Below, piece by piece: positions 10,214 through 17,459 of a stretch of DNA of 64,000 nt. This DNA comes from Oscillibacter sp. (lineage in GTDB: Bacteria > Bacillota > Clostridia > Oscillospirales > Oscillospiraceae): assembly GCA_022791875.1 (NCBI GenBank), contig JAAVZX010000024.1, positions 124,001 to 188,000 on the forward strand, given 5' to 3'. The translations under genes and the position numbers were made by a program. Below the pieces are notes generated by a model. It saw only the letters and a list, made by a program, of their open reading frames with translations, was not told the origin of the DNA and ran no database searches. How positions within the stretch are numbered: the first letter of the stretch is position 1; the number at the start of each line of letters is the position of its first letter.

Positions 10214-10897
10214 ATGTTTACCGGATTCAGCAGCGAAACTGTGGATTTTATGTGGGGCATCCGCTTCAATAACGAGCGGGCGTGGTTCGAGGCCCATAAG
10301 GAGGAATATTTGACCTGTTTCTACCGCCCTATGGCCGCTTTGGCGGATGAAATGTACGCGTTTTTCCAGGAGGAGCGGCCTGACTGCGGCCTGATCCGGA
10401 AGGTGACGCGGATCTACCGGGACGCCCGCCGCCTCCATGGGCGGGGGCCTTACAAGGAGAGCTTGTGGTTTACCGTGGAGCAGCCCGCCGAGCAGTGGAC
10501 GGCCCGTCCGGCGTTCTGGTTCGAGCTGATGCCGGAGCGCTGGACCTACGGCATGGGGTACTACATGGCGAAAGCCGGGACCATGGCGAAGCTCAGGGCC
10601 AGGATCGACCGGGACCCGGAGACGATGGCACGGCTTACGCGGAGGCTTAACGGGCAGAGCGAGTTTGTGCTGGACGCGGAGAATTACAAGAGGCCGAAGC
10701 GGGCCGCGCCGTCCAAGGTGCTGGAGCCGTGGTACTGTATGAAGTCCTTCGCGATCCTCCATGAGGAAAAGCTGTCGGAGACGCTTTTCAGCCGGGAGAT
10801 CGTGGAACGGCTGAGGGAGGGCTACCGGTTTTTGCTTCCTTATTACGATTATTTCGTCACCCTGGAGGGTGACCCGGAACCAGATTTGAAATCTTAA
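10214..10897 (+). CDS. DUF2461 domain protein
   Basis: 227 residues of the DUF2461 (TIGR02453-like) family, function unknown. Typical features: FLWG-like VDFMWGIRFNNERAWFEAHKEEY at the start, FRDARFS-like IYRDARRLHGRGPYKESLW in the middle, and the GMGYYMAKAG region. Start at ATG 10214 is fixed by AAGGAGG and by a promoter whose start site lies inside a longer open frame. Confidence 0.82.
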   Translation: MFTGFSSETVDFMWGIRFNNERAWFEAHKEEYLTCFYRPMAALADEMYAFFQEERPDCGLIRKVTRIYRDARRLHGRGPYKESLWFTVEQPAEQWTARPAFWFELMPERWTYGMGYYMAKAGTMAKLRARIDRDPETMARLTRRLNGQSEFVLDAENYKRPKRAAPSKVLEPWYCMKSFAILHEEKLSETLFSREIVERLREGYRFLLPYYDYFVTLEGDPEPDLKS

Positions 10898-10912
10898 AAG
10901 GAGTGGATTCAG

Positions 10913-11503
10913 ATGAAGAATTATCCGGAGCGGGAGGCGGCGCTGGCGTTGCTGCGCAAGTACAACAGCGAGCCGTTTCACATTCAGCACGCTTTGACGG
11001 TGGAGGCCGTCATGCGCTGGTATGCCCAGGAGCTGGGTTACGGCGAAGAGGCCGATTTCTGGGCGGCGGCGGGGCTGCTGCACGACGTGGATTTCGAGAA
11101 GTGGCCGGAGGAGCACTGTAAGAAAGCGCCGGAGCTGTTGGCGGAGCTGGATTGCAGCAGCGAGCTGGTTCACGCGGTTTGCAGTCACGGGTATGGGCTG
11201 TGTTCGGACGTGGAGCCGGAGCATGAGATGGAAAAGGTGCTGTTTGCGGCGGACGAGCTGACGGGCCTGATTGGGGCAGCGGCGCGGATGCGCCCGAGCA
11301 AGTCGGTGAGCGACATGGAAGTGCCGTCTCTGAAAAAGAAGTTCAAGGATAAAAAATTCGCCGCAGGCTGTTCCCGCGACGTGATCAAGGAGGGTGCAGA
11401 ACGCTTAGGCTGGGACCTCGAAACCCTGATGGAGCGCACGATTCAAGCCATGCGCACCTGCGAGAGCCAGGTAGCGGAGGAAATGGCAGCCCTCGCAACC
11501 TGA
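10913..11503 (+). CDS. HD-domain phosphohydrolase
   Basis: 196 residues. HD metal site: H26 (FHIQHAL), H57-D58 (GLLHDVDF) and a downstream SHGYG motif, characteristic of HDIG-type hydrolases acting on nucleotides or phosphomonoesters. Follows the DUF2461 gene by 15 bp with GGAG, so probably co-transcribed. Substrate not predictable from sequence. Confidence 0.83.
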   Translation: MKNYPEREAALALLRKYNSEPFHIQHALTVEAVMRWYAQELGYGEEADFWAAAGLLHDVDFEKWPEEHCKKAPELLAELDCSSELVHAVCSHGYGLCSDVEPEHEMEKVLFAADELTGLIGAAARMRPSKSVSDMEVPSLKKKFKDKKFAAGCSRDVIKEGAERLGWDLETLMERTIQAMRTCESQVAEEMAALAT

Positions 11504-11520
11504 GACTAACAAAAGAAAAC

Positions 11521-11617
11521 TGATCTGCCAGGGTCCAGGGAGGCGCACGCCTCCCTGGTGGGAGTCCAGAGGGCAAAGCCCTCTGGCCGCCGGAGGCCCC
11601 CCGCCCGCCGGAGGCCG
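11521..11617. repeat. Family A multi-hairpin element, copy A3
   Basis: CCAGGGAGGC/GCCTCCCTGG and CCAGAGGGC/GCCCTCTGG hairpins, then two CGCCGGAGGCC ends in tandem; it touches the stop codon of the zinc lipoprotein gene (TAG at 11618) and lies 18 bp after the HD gene stop. Confidence 0.85.
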
Positions 11618-12586
11618 CTAACGCTTTAGTACTCGTGTGAGCGTTTGCAGGTTCTGACGCATGAGGGTGAGGTAGGTTGCTCCGGCGGTCAGGTCGGTTT
11701 TGCTTACGTTGTGGCAGGTGTGGAATTGGAGGGATTGGGTTCCGGTGGCTTCGGCTATGCTGTCGGCTACAAGGTGGTTTGAAAATTCGATGTACCAGAC
11801 CGCGGGGAGTTGCTCGGTCTGGACTTTTTTTGTTAGGAACGCTATCGTGGCCGCGGAGGGCTCTGTTTGGGTGCCGCAGCCGGGGAAGGCCGCGTAGTAG
11901 TCGATGTCGTAGGCTTCTGCGAAGTAGCGGAGGGGGAAACGGTCGCCGAAGACCATCGTGCGATCAGGGAGGGATTGGAAAAGATTTGAAAAGTCGGCGT
12001 CTAGGGCGCGGAGGTCGGCGGCGTAGGTGCTGGCGGAGGCGCGGTAGGCGTCCGCGTTGCTTGGGTCGATTGCCGCTAAGGCTTCGCCTACCGCTTCCGT
12101 GATGATGGCCGCATTTTCCGGGTCCGTCCAGACATGCTCATCCATCCCCACTACTTCCCCAGGACCGTGCTCATGTTCCTCATGCTCATGCTCGTGCTCA
12201 TGCCCCGGCGCGGCCTGCATCCCCTCTACCGTCTGTTCCTCCAGCAGTTCTACACAGTCCACCATCCGCATGGCCGTCCCCTCCATGTCAATGGCCGACA
12301 AAATCGTATCCACCCAAGTGTCCGACTCGCCCCCCAAATACAGGAACAAATCACACCTCTGCACTTTCAAAATATCCGCCGGCGTCGGCTCATACGAATG
12401 ACTCTCCGCCCCCGGCGGCAGCAGCAACTCCACATCCGCACAATCCCCCGCCGCCGCCCGCGCAAAATCATACGCCGGGAAAATCGCCGCTACTACCTGC
12501 GGACGGCCCTCCGGTGGGTCCTCAATCGGTGCGGTGCAGCCGGTCAGGAGCGCTAAGACTATCATCAACACTGTCAGTTTCTTCAT
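11618..12586 (-). CDS. Zinc/manganese-type ABC transporter substrate-binding lipoprotein
   Basis: 322 residues of the cluster A-I (ZnuA/AdcA) family that captures Zn2+ or Mn2+ at the cell surface. Lipobox LLTGC (Cys17). Metal ligands are suggested by SHSYEPTP (about residue 61), DEHVWTDP (about 150) and the distal GDRFPLRYFAEAYD region. A histidine/glutamate-rich loop (HEHEHEHEEHEH, about 127-140) favours zinc. No permease or ATPase is adjacent, so it is an orphan here. Its Shine-Dalgarno (GGAGG, 12594-12598) lies inside a family B repeat. Confidence 0.88.
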   Translation of the reverse strand: MKKLTVLMIVLALLTGCTAPIEDPPEGRPQVVAAIFPAYDFARAAAGDCADVELLLPPGAESHSYEPTPADILKVQRCDLFLYLGGESDTWVDTILSAIDMEGTAMRMVDCVELLEEQTVEGMQAAPGHEHEHEHEEHEHGPGEVVGMDEHVWTDPENAAIITEAVGEALAAIDPSNADAYRASASTYAADLRALDADFSNLFQSLPDRTMVFGDRFPLRYFAEAYDIDYYAAFPGCGTQTEPSAATIAFLTKKVQTEQLPAVWYIEFSNHLVADSIAEATGTQSLQFHTCHNVSKTDLTAGATYLTLMRQNLQTLTRVLKR

Positions 12587-12593
12587 GATCGTG

Positions 12594-12694
12594 CCTCCGG
12601 CGGCTTCCTTTTCTCGAGAGAAAAGGAAGCGAAAAGAGCTTTAATCTCGTTACCCGCTCTGGTGGTGGTCGCAGTGCTGTCACTCGGTAACGGT
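12594..12694. repeat. Family B element, half copy B1
   Basis: One end only: CCTCCGGCGG, the palindromic stem CTTCCTTTTCTC/GAGAGAAAAGGAAG, GAAAAGAGCTTTAA, then a degenerate interior ending at CGGTAACG. It forms the 5' leader of the zinc lipoprotein gene and provides its GGAGG. Confidence 0.8.
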
Positions 12695-12699
12695 ACTCT

Positions 12700-12728
12700 A
12701 TATTACATCGGGTTTATTTTTTTTGCAA
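12700..12728 (-). promoter_or_regulatory. Promoter of the zinc lipoprotein gene
   Basis: Minus strand TTGCAA (12723-12728), 17-bp spacer, TAATAT (12700-12705). The transcript then runs through repeat B1 before reaching the start codon. Confidence 0.65.
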
Positions 12729-12745
12729 GGGGATGTAAAAGAAAC

Positions 12746-12774
12746 TTGACAAACGTCCGCTGATCTGTTATGAT
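12746..12774 (+). promoter_or_regulatory. Promoter of the XRE-membrane protein pair
   Basis: TTGACA (12746-12751), 17-bp spacer, TATGAT (12769-12774). Confidence 0.85.
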
Positions 12775-12777
12775 GCG

Positions 12778-12837
12778 TGTAAAGGATGCTTTACATGGAG
12801 GGTGACGGCCGCGCCTGCGTGTAAAGGGGCCTTTACA
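12778..12837. promoter_or_regulatory. Twin operators TGTAAAG-N4-CTTTACA
   Basis: Two identical palindromes with different N4 centres, at 12778-12795 (overlapping the transcription start) and 12820-12837 (just before the Shine-Dalgarno). Centre-to-centre distance is 42 bp, four helical turns. Most simply they bind the XRE protein encoded immediately downstream (autoregulation). Confidence 0.75.
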
Positions 12838-12852
12838 AAAAAGGAGGTGCCT

Positions 12853-13068
12853 ATGAAAAACCGCGTGGAAGAGCTGCGGAAGGCGCGGGGACTGCGGCAG
12901 GAGGAGTTTGCCAGGGCTATCCGCGTCTCCCGGCAGACCGTCAGCTCTATCGAAAACGGACGCTACAGCCCGTCGCTGGACCTCGCTTTCGCGATTGCTG
13001 ATTTTTTCGGGTTGACAATTGAGGATATTTTTATCTATGAAAGGGGCGGTTTTAATGAAAAAGCGTGA
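12853..13068 (+). CDS. XRE-family transcriptional regulator
   Basis: 71-residue protein that is almost only a helix-turn-helix: RQEEFARAIRVSRQTVSSIENGRYSPSLDLAFAIA, then FGLTIEDIFIYE, the same layout as small YgzD/Cro-like regulators paired with membrane proteins. AAGGAGG fixes the start at 12853. It overlaps the membrane-protein gene by 14 bp, and two palindromic operators precede it. Confidence 0.88.
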   Translation: MKNRVEELRKARGLRQEEFARAIRVSRQTVSSIENGRYSPSLDLAFAIADFFGLTIEDIFIYERGGFNEKA

Positions 13069-13501
13069 CTTATGGACCGGCGTGGCGTTCCTGATTGCCG
13101 CCGCCGCGTGCTTGATCGGGGCACTCATGCTGAGCAGGACAGCGCTGGGAAGCCTTTTGTGCGGAATGACGGGAGGCATCGGTGTGCCGGGCTTTGTGAT
13201 GGTTTACAAGTATTTCAAGTGGAGCAGCCCGAAGCACGCCGCCGAGTACCGGGAACGCCTGGAGCAGGAGCAGATCGAGCTGCGGGACGAGCGGAAGGAA
13301 ATGCTGCGGAACAAGTCGGGGCGGTATGCCTATATATTCAATCTGGTGGTGAACTGCCTGGCCTTGTTCGTGCTGGCGTCTTTGGATGCGCTGGAAATCG
13401 TGGAGATCGAAAGCCAGATCATTCTGTGGCTGGCGCTGTGGGTGCTGGCGCAGTATTTCACGGGGATTGTGTTTTATAAGATGCTGGAAAAGAGGTATTA
13501 A
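13055..13501 (+). CDS. Four-helix membrane protein paired with the XRE regulator
   Basis: 148 residues, no recognised enzyme family. Hydrophobic segments at about 8-28, 33-50, 91-111 and 117-138, with a charged cytoplasmic stretch between (EYRERLEQEQIELRDERKEM). Start ATG 13055 lies inside the end of the regulator gene. Similar small regulator plus membrane-protein pairs exist in many Firmicutes; the role is unknown. Confidence 0.75.
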   Translation: MKKRDLWTGVAFLIAAAACLIGALMLSRTALGSLLCGMTGGIGVPGFVMVYKYFKWSSPKHAAEYRERLEQEQIELRDERKEMLRNKSGRYAYIFNLVVNCLALFVLASLDALEIVEIESQIILWLALWVLAQYFTGIVFYKMLEKRY

Positions 13502-13504
13502 AGC

Positions 13505-13532
13505 AAAAAGAGCGGCTTAGCCGCTCTTTTTT
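13505..13532. terminator. Bidirectional intrinsic terminator
   Basis: AAAAAGAGCGGC / GCCGCTCTTTTTT with a 3-nt loop between the convergent membrane-protein and cupin genes. Confidence 0.92.
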
Positions 13533-13534
13533 GT

Positions 13535-13882
13535 TCAGTTATCCAGGACAATCAGGGCGATCAGCTCCAGCATTTCGGTGGATTTGTTCTCGATGCCGTG
13601 GACCTCGCCAAAGCCGGTGGCGCAGATGTCTCCGGCGTGGACGATCACTTCCGTGCCGTTGTCGTTGAAGACGCCCTCGCCTTTGATGATGTAGTAGAAT
13701 TCGGTTTCGTTGACGTGGGGGTGGTCGCCGATGGAGTGGCCGGGCTCGATGGTGACGTGGGCGAAGAGGCGTCCGTGGTTGTAAAGGCCCTGCTTGTCGG
13801 TGAGGTCCTTCACGTTAACGGTGCCCTTGCCGTCCCGGAGGCAAACGTCGTTGCTGGGGCAATCCTTAGAGCGAGTAACCAT
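13535..13882 (-). CDS. Small cupin-domain protein (copy 1)
   Basis: 115-residue single cupin barrel. Motif 1 is GHSIGDHPHVNETEFYYIIKGEG (metal-binding His/His/Glu pattern), motif 2 about GDICATGFGEVHGIEN. Such stand-alone cupins often isomerise or bind sugars or small acids. A clear paralogue (VKDLTD..GLYHHGRLF and ETEFYYII shared) lies at 32253-32597; both copies stand beside short-chain dehydrogenases. Start has GAAGGA upstream. Confidence 0.85.
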   Translation of the reverse strand: MVTRSKDCPSNDVCLRDGKGTVNVKDLTDKQGLYNHGRLFAHVTIEPGHSIGDHPHVNETEFYYIIKGEGVFNDNGTEVIVHAGDICATGFGEVHGIENKSTEMLELIALIVLDN

Positions 13883-13907
13883 AGTAAAATCCTTCTTTCC
13901 TTGGTTT

Positions 13908-14156
13908 AATTGATAATTGATAATGGATAATGGATAATGAACGAGGTTGAGGGTGCCTGCCAGGGCGGGCGCAGAGGCCCGCCCCTACGGATAGATTTCC
14001 AGAAGAAGCAGGGGGTCAACAAAAGGGTGATCTGCCAGGGTCCAGGGAGGCGCGTGCCTCCCTGGTGGGAGTCCAGAGGGCAAAGCCCTCTGGCCGCCGG
14101 AGGCCCCCCGTCCCCCCGCGGGGAACTCCCCGCCCGCCGGAGGCCGTAAGCACCCT
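13908..14156. repeat. Family D arm plus long family A element, copy A4
   Basis: 13908-13940 is the AT-rich family D arm (TTGATAATGGATAATGG variants). From GGTGCCTGC at 13952 comes a GGGCGGGC/GCCCGCCC hairpin module, a short spacer, the CCAGGGAGGC and CCAGAGGGC hairpins, and the CCGCCGGAGGCC end repeated twice. It stops 2 bp before the SDR stop codon. Confidence 0.82.
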
Positions 14157-14158
14157 CG

Positions 14159-14941
14159 TTAAAACGCGACGGTGACGCCGCCGTCGACGGCGATGGTCTG
14201 GCCGGTGACGAAGGAGGTTGCGTCGGAGGCGAGGAAGACGGCGGCGGAGGCGATTTCGCTGGGTTTGCCGAGACGGCCCATGGGGATGTGGGCCTCGAAG
14301 TATTTGCGGGTGTCGGGGTTGTCGCGCATGAGGCCCTCAATGAGCTTTGTGGCGGTCTGGGCGGGGGCGATGGCGTTGACGCGGACGCCGCGCTGGGCCC
14401 ATTCCACGGCCATGACTTTGGTCAGGGAGGAGACGCCGCCTTTGGCCGCGGCGTAGTTGGAGTTGCCGGTGGTGTTGGCGATGATGCCGATGATGGAGGA
14501 CATGTTGATGATGGAGCCGCCGCCGTTGGCGAGCATGTAGCGGCCTGCTTCGCGGTCGCAGAGGAAGACGCCTTTTAGGTCGATGTCGATGACCTTGTTC
14601 CACTGGTCCAGGGTCATTTCCTCGGCGGGGGCGCGCTGGCTGACGCCCGCGTTGGCGACGGCTACGTTCAGGCCGCCCATGGCCGCGGCGGCGTCCTGGA
14701 TCAGCTTCGCTACCTGGTCCTCCTTGGAGACGTCGCAGGTGAGGGCGTAGACCGTGCCGCCCTGGGCACGGAGGTCCGCGGCGGCGGCTTCTACCGCTTC
14801 ACGGTTGATGTCTGCGATGGTTACTGTTGCGCCCATGGCGCAGAATGCCTCCGCAATGGAGAGGCCTAGGCCCTGGGCGCCGCCGGTGACCAGGGCTTTC
14901 TTGCCCTCAAGGGAGAAGAGATTTTTGTAATCCTGAATCAT
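14159..14941 (-). CDS. Short-chain dehydrogenase/reductase (sugar-type SDR 1)
   Basis: 260 residues. Rossmann motif TGGAQGLGLS at about 18-27, NAG at about 96-98, catalytic Ser in NMSSIIG and YAAAK (YxxxK) at about 160-164, and C-terminal GQTIAVDGG. The overall form resembles gluconate 5-dehydrogenase/2-deoxy-gluconate dehydrogenase SDRs. Start ATG 14941 has AAGGAG upstream; the frame extends further but only as random open sequence. Second gene after the transaldolase on the same strand. Confidence 0.88.
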   Translation of the reverse strand: MIQDYKNLFSLEGKKALVTGGAQGLGLSIAEAFCAMGATVTIADINREAVEAAAADLRAQGGTVYALTCDVSKEDQVAKLIQDAAAAMGGLNVAVANAGVSQRAPAEEMTLDQWNKVIDIDLKGVFLCDREAGRYMLANGGGSIINMSSIIGIIANTTGNSNYAAAKGGVSSLTKVMAVEWAQRGVRVNAIAPAQTATKLIEGLMRDNPDTRKYFEAHIPMGRLGKPSEIASAAVFLASDATSFVTGQTIAVDGGVTVAF

Positions 14942-15030
14942 ATGAAATCCGCTCCTTTTTATGTTCAATCCGGGGTTATGGGGGCGTGTGCCGTGCTTTT
15001 TCGGCGCGGCACGCGGGTGTGTGGCTTCTT

Positions 15031-16089
15031 TTAGATCCAGCGGCCCGTGGTCTTGTTGGAGAGGTAGGTTTCCAGGGGGGCCCAGCCGGTTTCCATGAAC
15101 TGGCTCAGGAGTTTTTGGGTGACGCCGAAGGTGATGAACTCCCAGGGCTTCATGCCGTCGGGCTCGTAGGCGCGGACGAATTCGGGAATCTTCATGAGCT
15201 GATCGATGATCTGCGGGTCCATGGGCTCGTTGATCTTCTCCACCTGCTCGGGGTCCTCCGCCAGGATCATGTCCTGGACGCGGGTGTTGATGGTGTAGAG
15301 GAGGCGTCCGCCGGCCATTTCGGTCATGTGGTACGCGCCGCGGAGTCCGGCGGGCATGATGATGCAGTCGGACTTCATTTCCTCCAGGATGGCGTAGGTC
15401 CGCTTGGCGACGGCCAGGCCCGCGCGGGTGATCACGGACTCGGGGAGGCCCAGCTTCATGTCCTGGGCTACGTCGCGGAGGTAGTCGTCGAGGCGGCCAA
15501 CCTGCTGCACCACAATGCACAGAGGGGGCTTGACGCCGTTGGCGAGGGCCTTCTTCTTGCCGCGCTCGTAGGCTTCGGCCACGGCGATGCCCTGGGCCAC
15601 GGAGACGTTGATGGTGGCACAGATGGGGATGCCCTCTTCGGCGAGGTGCTCAATGACTTCGACGCCGGAGGCGGTGGCGGGGAGCTTGACGGCGATGTTG
15701 GGGGCCCAGGAGTGGACGCGGCGTCCCTGGGCGAGCATTCCCTCGGCATCGCCGGCGCGGGCGGGGTTGAGCTGGCCGAGGGCGTAGCCGTCAGCGCCGT
15801 CGGTGGCGTCGTAGATGTGGCGGACCTTGTCGGCGGCGAAGGTGGCGACCAGTTTCAGGAGGGCTTCGGCGTGGGCCTCGGTGGTGGGGAAGTCGTCGCC
15901 GAGGGCGAGGACCTTCGGGGTCCAGTAGTCGGGCTCGGAGGTGAAGGAGCGGAAGGTGAGGACGGGGTTGGTGGTGACGCCTGTTGCGCCGCGCTCCAGG
16001 GCCAGCTCGATTTCGGCGGGGTTGCCGGAGTCGTGCCACCAGCGGGTCTGGGTGCAGTTGTTGATCCATTCTAAGTAGGTCATAATCAT
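15031..16089 (-). CDS. Transaldolase-family protein
   Basis: 352 residues. TTNPVLTF near the N-terminus and the Schiff-base lysine region NIAVKLPATASGVEVIEHL (Lys about 137) followed by ICATINVSVAQ identify a transaldolase-like class I aldolase; the middle of the barrel continues with SDCIIMPAGLRGAYH. It is longer than fructose-6-phosphate aldolases and unlike classical TalB, so the sugar is probably not standard sedoheptulose phosphate. Lying between two SDRs and near a sugar isomerase and TRAP transporter suggests dihydroxyacetone-fragment transfer in an uncommon sugar pathway (inference). Confidence 0.8.
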   Translation of the reverse strand: MIMTYLEWINNCTQTRWWHDSGNPAEIELALERGATGVTTNPVLTFRSFTSEPDYWTPKVLALGDDFPTTEAHAEALLKLVATFAADKVRHIYDATDGADGYALGQLNPARAGDAEGMLAQGRRVHSWAPNIAVKLPATASGVEVIEHLAEEGIPICATINVSVAQGIAVAEAYERGKKKALANGVKPPLCIVVQQVGRLDDYLRDVAQDMKLGLPESVITRAGLAVAKRTYAILEEMKSDCIIMPAGLRGAYHMTEMAGGRLLYTINTRVQDMILAEDPEQVEKINEPMDPQIIDQLMKIPEFVRAYEPDGMKPWEFITFGVTQKLLSQFMETGWAPLETYLSNKTTGRWI

Positions 16090-16141
16090 ATACCAGCTTT
16101 CCCATAAAAATATAAGATATAAGTAAGAAACGAAGCTGAAA

Positions 16142-16326
16142 GTGCCTGCCAGGGCGGGCGCAGAGGCCCGCCCCTACAGACAGATTTCCAGAAGAAGCAG
16201 GCAGTCCAAGCAAGACTGATCTGCCAGGGTCCAGGGAGGCGCATGCCTCCCTGGTGGGAGTCCAGAGGGCAAAGCCCTCTGGCCGCCGGAGGCCCCCCGT
16301 CCCCCCGCGGGGAAACGGCAGGCACC
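16142..16326. repeat. Long family A element, copy A5
   Basis: Same module order as A4: GTGCCTGC, GGGCGGGC/GCCCGCCC hairpin, AGATTTCCAGAAGAAGCAG spacer, CCAGGGAGGC and CCAGAGGGC hairpins, GCCGCCGGAGGCCCCCCGT, GCAGGCACC. It abuts the stop codon of the next SDR (16327). Confidence 0.88.
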
Positions 16327-17064
16327 TTAGCCCATGTACATTCCGCCGTTGACGTCCATCAGCAGGCCGGTGATGAATGCGGCGTCGTCGGAGGCGAGGA
16401 AGGCGACGGCGGCGGCCATGTCGGTGGGCTGGCCGAGACGGCCGAGGGGGATGCGGGTGAGGAGGCGTTCCATGGCTTCGGGGGTGAAGGCTTTGGTGAT
16501 GGGGGTTTCGGTGGTGCCGGGGCAGACGGCGTTGACGTTGATTTTGAAGGGGCTGAGCTGGCGGGCCAGGCCCATGGTCAGGGCGTTGATGCCGCCCTTG
16601 GAGGCGGAGTAGGCCAGGTGGGTCTCAAAGCCGCCCATGCGCCCGGCGAGGGAGCCGATGTTGATCACCCTGGGGGCCGGGGACTCCTTCAAATAGGGAA
16701 GGGCCTGCTGGACCATGAAGAAGGGGCCTTTCAGGTTGATGGCCAGGGTGCGGTCCCAGTCCTTCTCGGCGGCGTCGGCGATGGGTCCGGCGGGGGGGAG
16801 GATGCCGGCGTTGTTGACCACGATGTCAATGCCGCCCAGCTTTTCGGCGCAGGCCTTGACGGCGACGGCAATGTCGTCGGCGCTGCCTACGTTGCACTTC
16901 ATGCCGAAACAGTCCTTGAGCTCGGCGGCGGCTTCGCAGACCTTCTCCTCGTTGATGTCCAGCATGGCGACGCGGCAGCCCTCGTCGTTGAGGCGCTTCG
17001 CAATGGCGAAGCCCAGGCCCTGGGCCGCGCCGGTGACGATGGCCTTCCTGTTTTCCAGTTTCAT
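16327..17064 (-). CDS. Short-chain dehydrogenase/reductase (SDR 2)
   Basis: 245 residues. TGAAQGLGFA at about 11-20, NNAGI at about 84, INIGS and YSASK catalytic residues, NAVCPGTTETP, and LLMDVNGG near the end. Start ATG 17064 (MKLENRKAIVTG) has GGAAGG upstream; ATG 17085 is a weaker alternative. First gene of the leftward SDR2-transaldolase-SDR1 group, divergent from the TIM-barrel isomerase. Confidence 0.87.
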   Translation of the reverse strand: MKLENRKAIVTGAAQGLGFAIAKRLNDEGCRVAMLDINEEKVCEAAAELKDCFGMKCNVGSADDIAVAVKACAEKLGGIDIVVNNAGILPPAGPIADAAEKDWDRTLAINLKGPFFMVQQALPYLKESPAPRVINIGSLAGRMGGFETHLAYSASKGGINALTMGLARQLSPFKINVNAVCPGTTETPITKAFTPEAMERLLTRIPLGRLGQPTDMAAAVAFLASDDAAFITGLLMDVNGGMYMG

Positions 17065-17346
17065 AGTAGCAATCCATCCTTCCATAAAAGTTGATGAGCG
17101 GCGGCAGATAAAGAAAAGCGCTGAGGGGTGAGGATGTGGAAACTGTGCGCAAAATTTAACAAAATCCACAAAATACCTAGAAAAAGGATACGGCAAAATT
17201 GGGGAACTGTCAAGGAAGCGGGGTGATTTCTGCCAAAATGACAAAATTATGAAGATAAATTTGTGAACAATACCGCTTGATTTCCGAGGAATGGGGTGGG
17301 GGAACAAAAAGGTGTTAGAGAATCGTTAGATTTGCGCAAATTTAGC

Positions 17347-17375
17347 TTGCGTTCCGACGAAAAACCTGGTAATAT
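17347..17375 (+). promoter_or_regulatory. Promoter for the isomerase; main feature of the 17065-17459 gap
   Basis: TTGCGT (17347-17352), 17-bp spacer, TAATAT (17370-17375). The rest of the 395-bp divergent gap is AT-rich and contains no convincing gene; it is the natural place for regulator binding for both directions. Confidence 0.6.
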
Positions 17376-17459
17376 AACAAAAGGAGGAGAAATGCAAAAA
17401 TCTCCCTGGGCGGCGCGCCGTCCGGGAGGCGAAGTTTAATCAGAAGGGATTTGATAACC

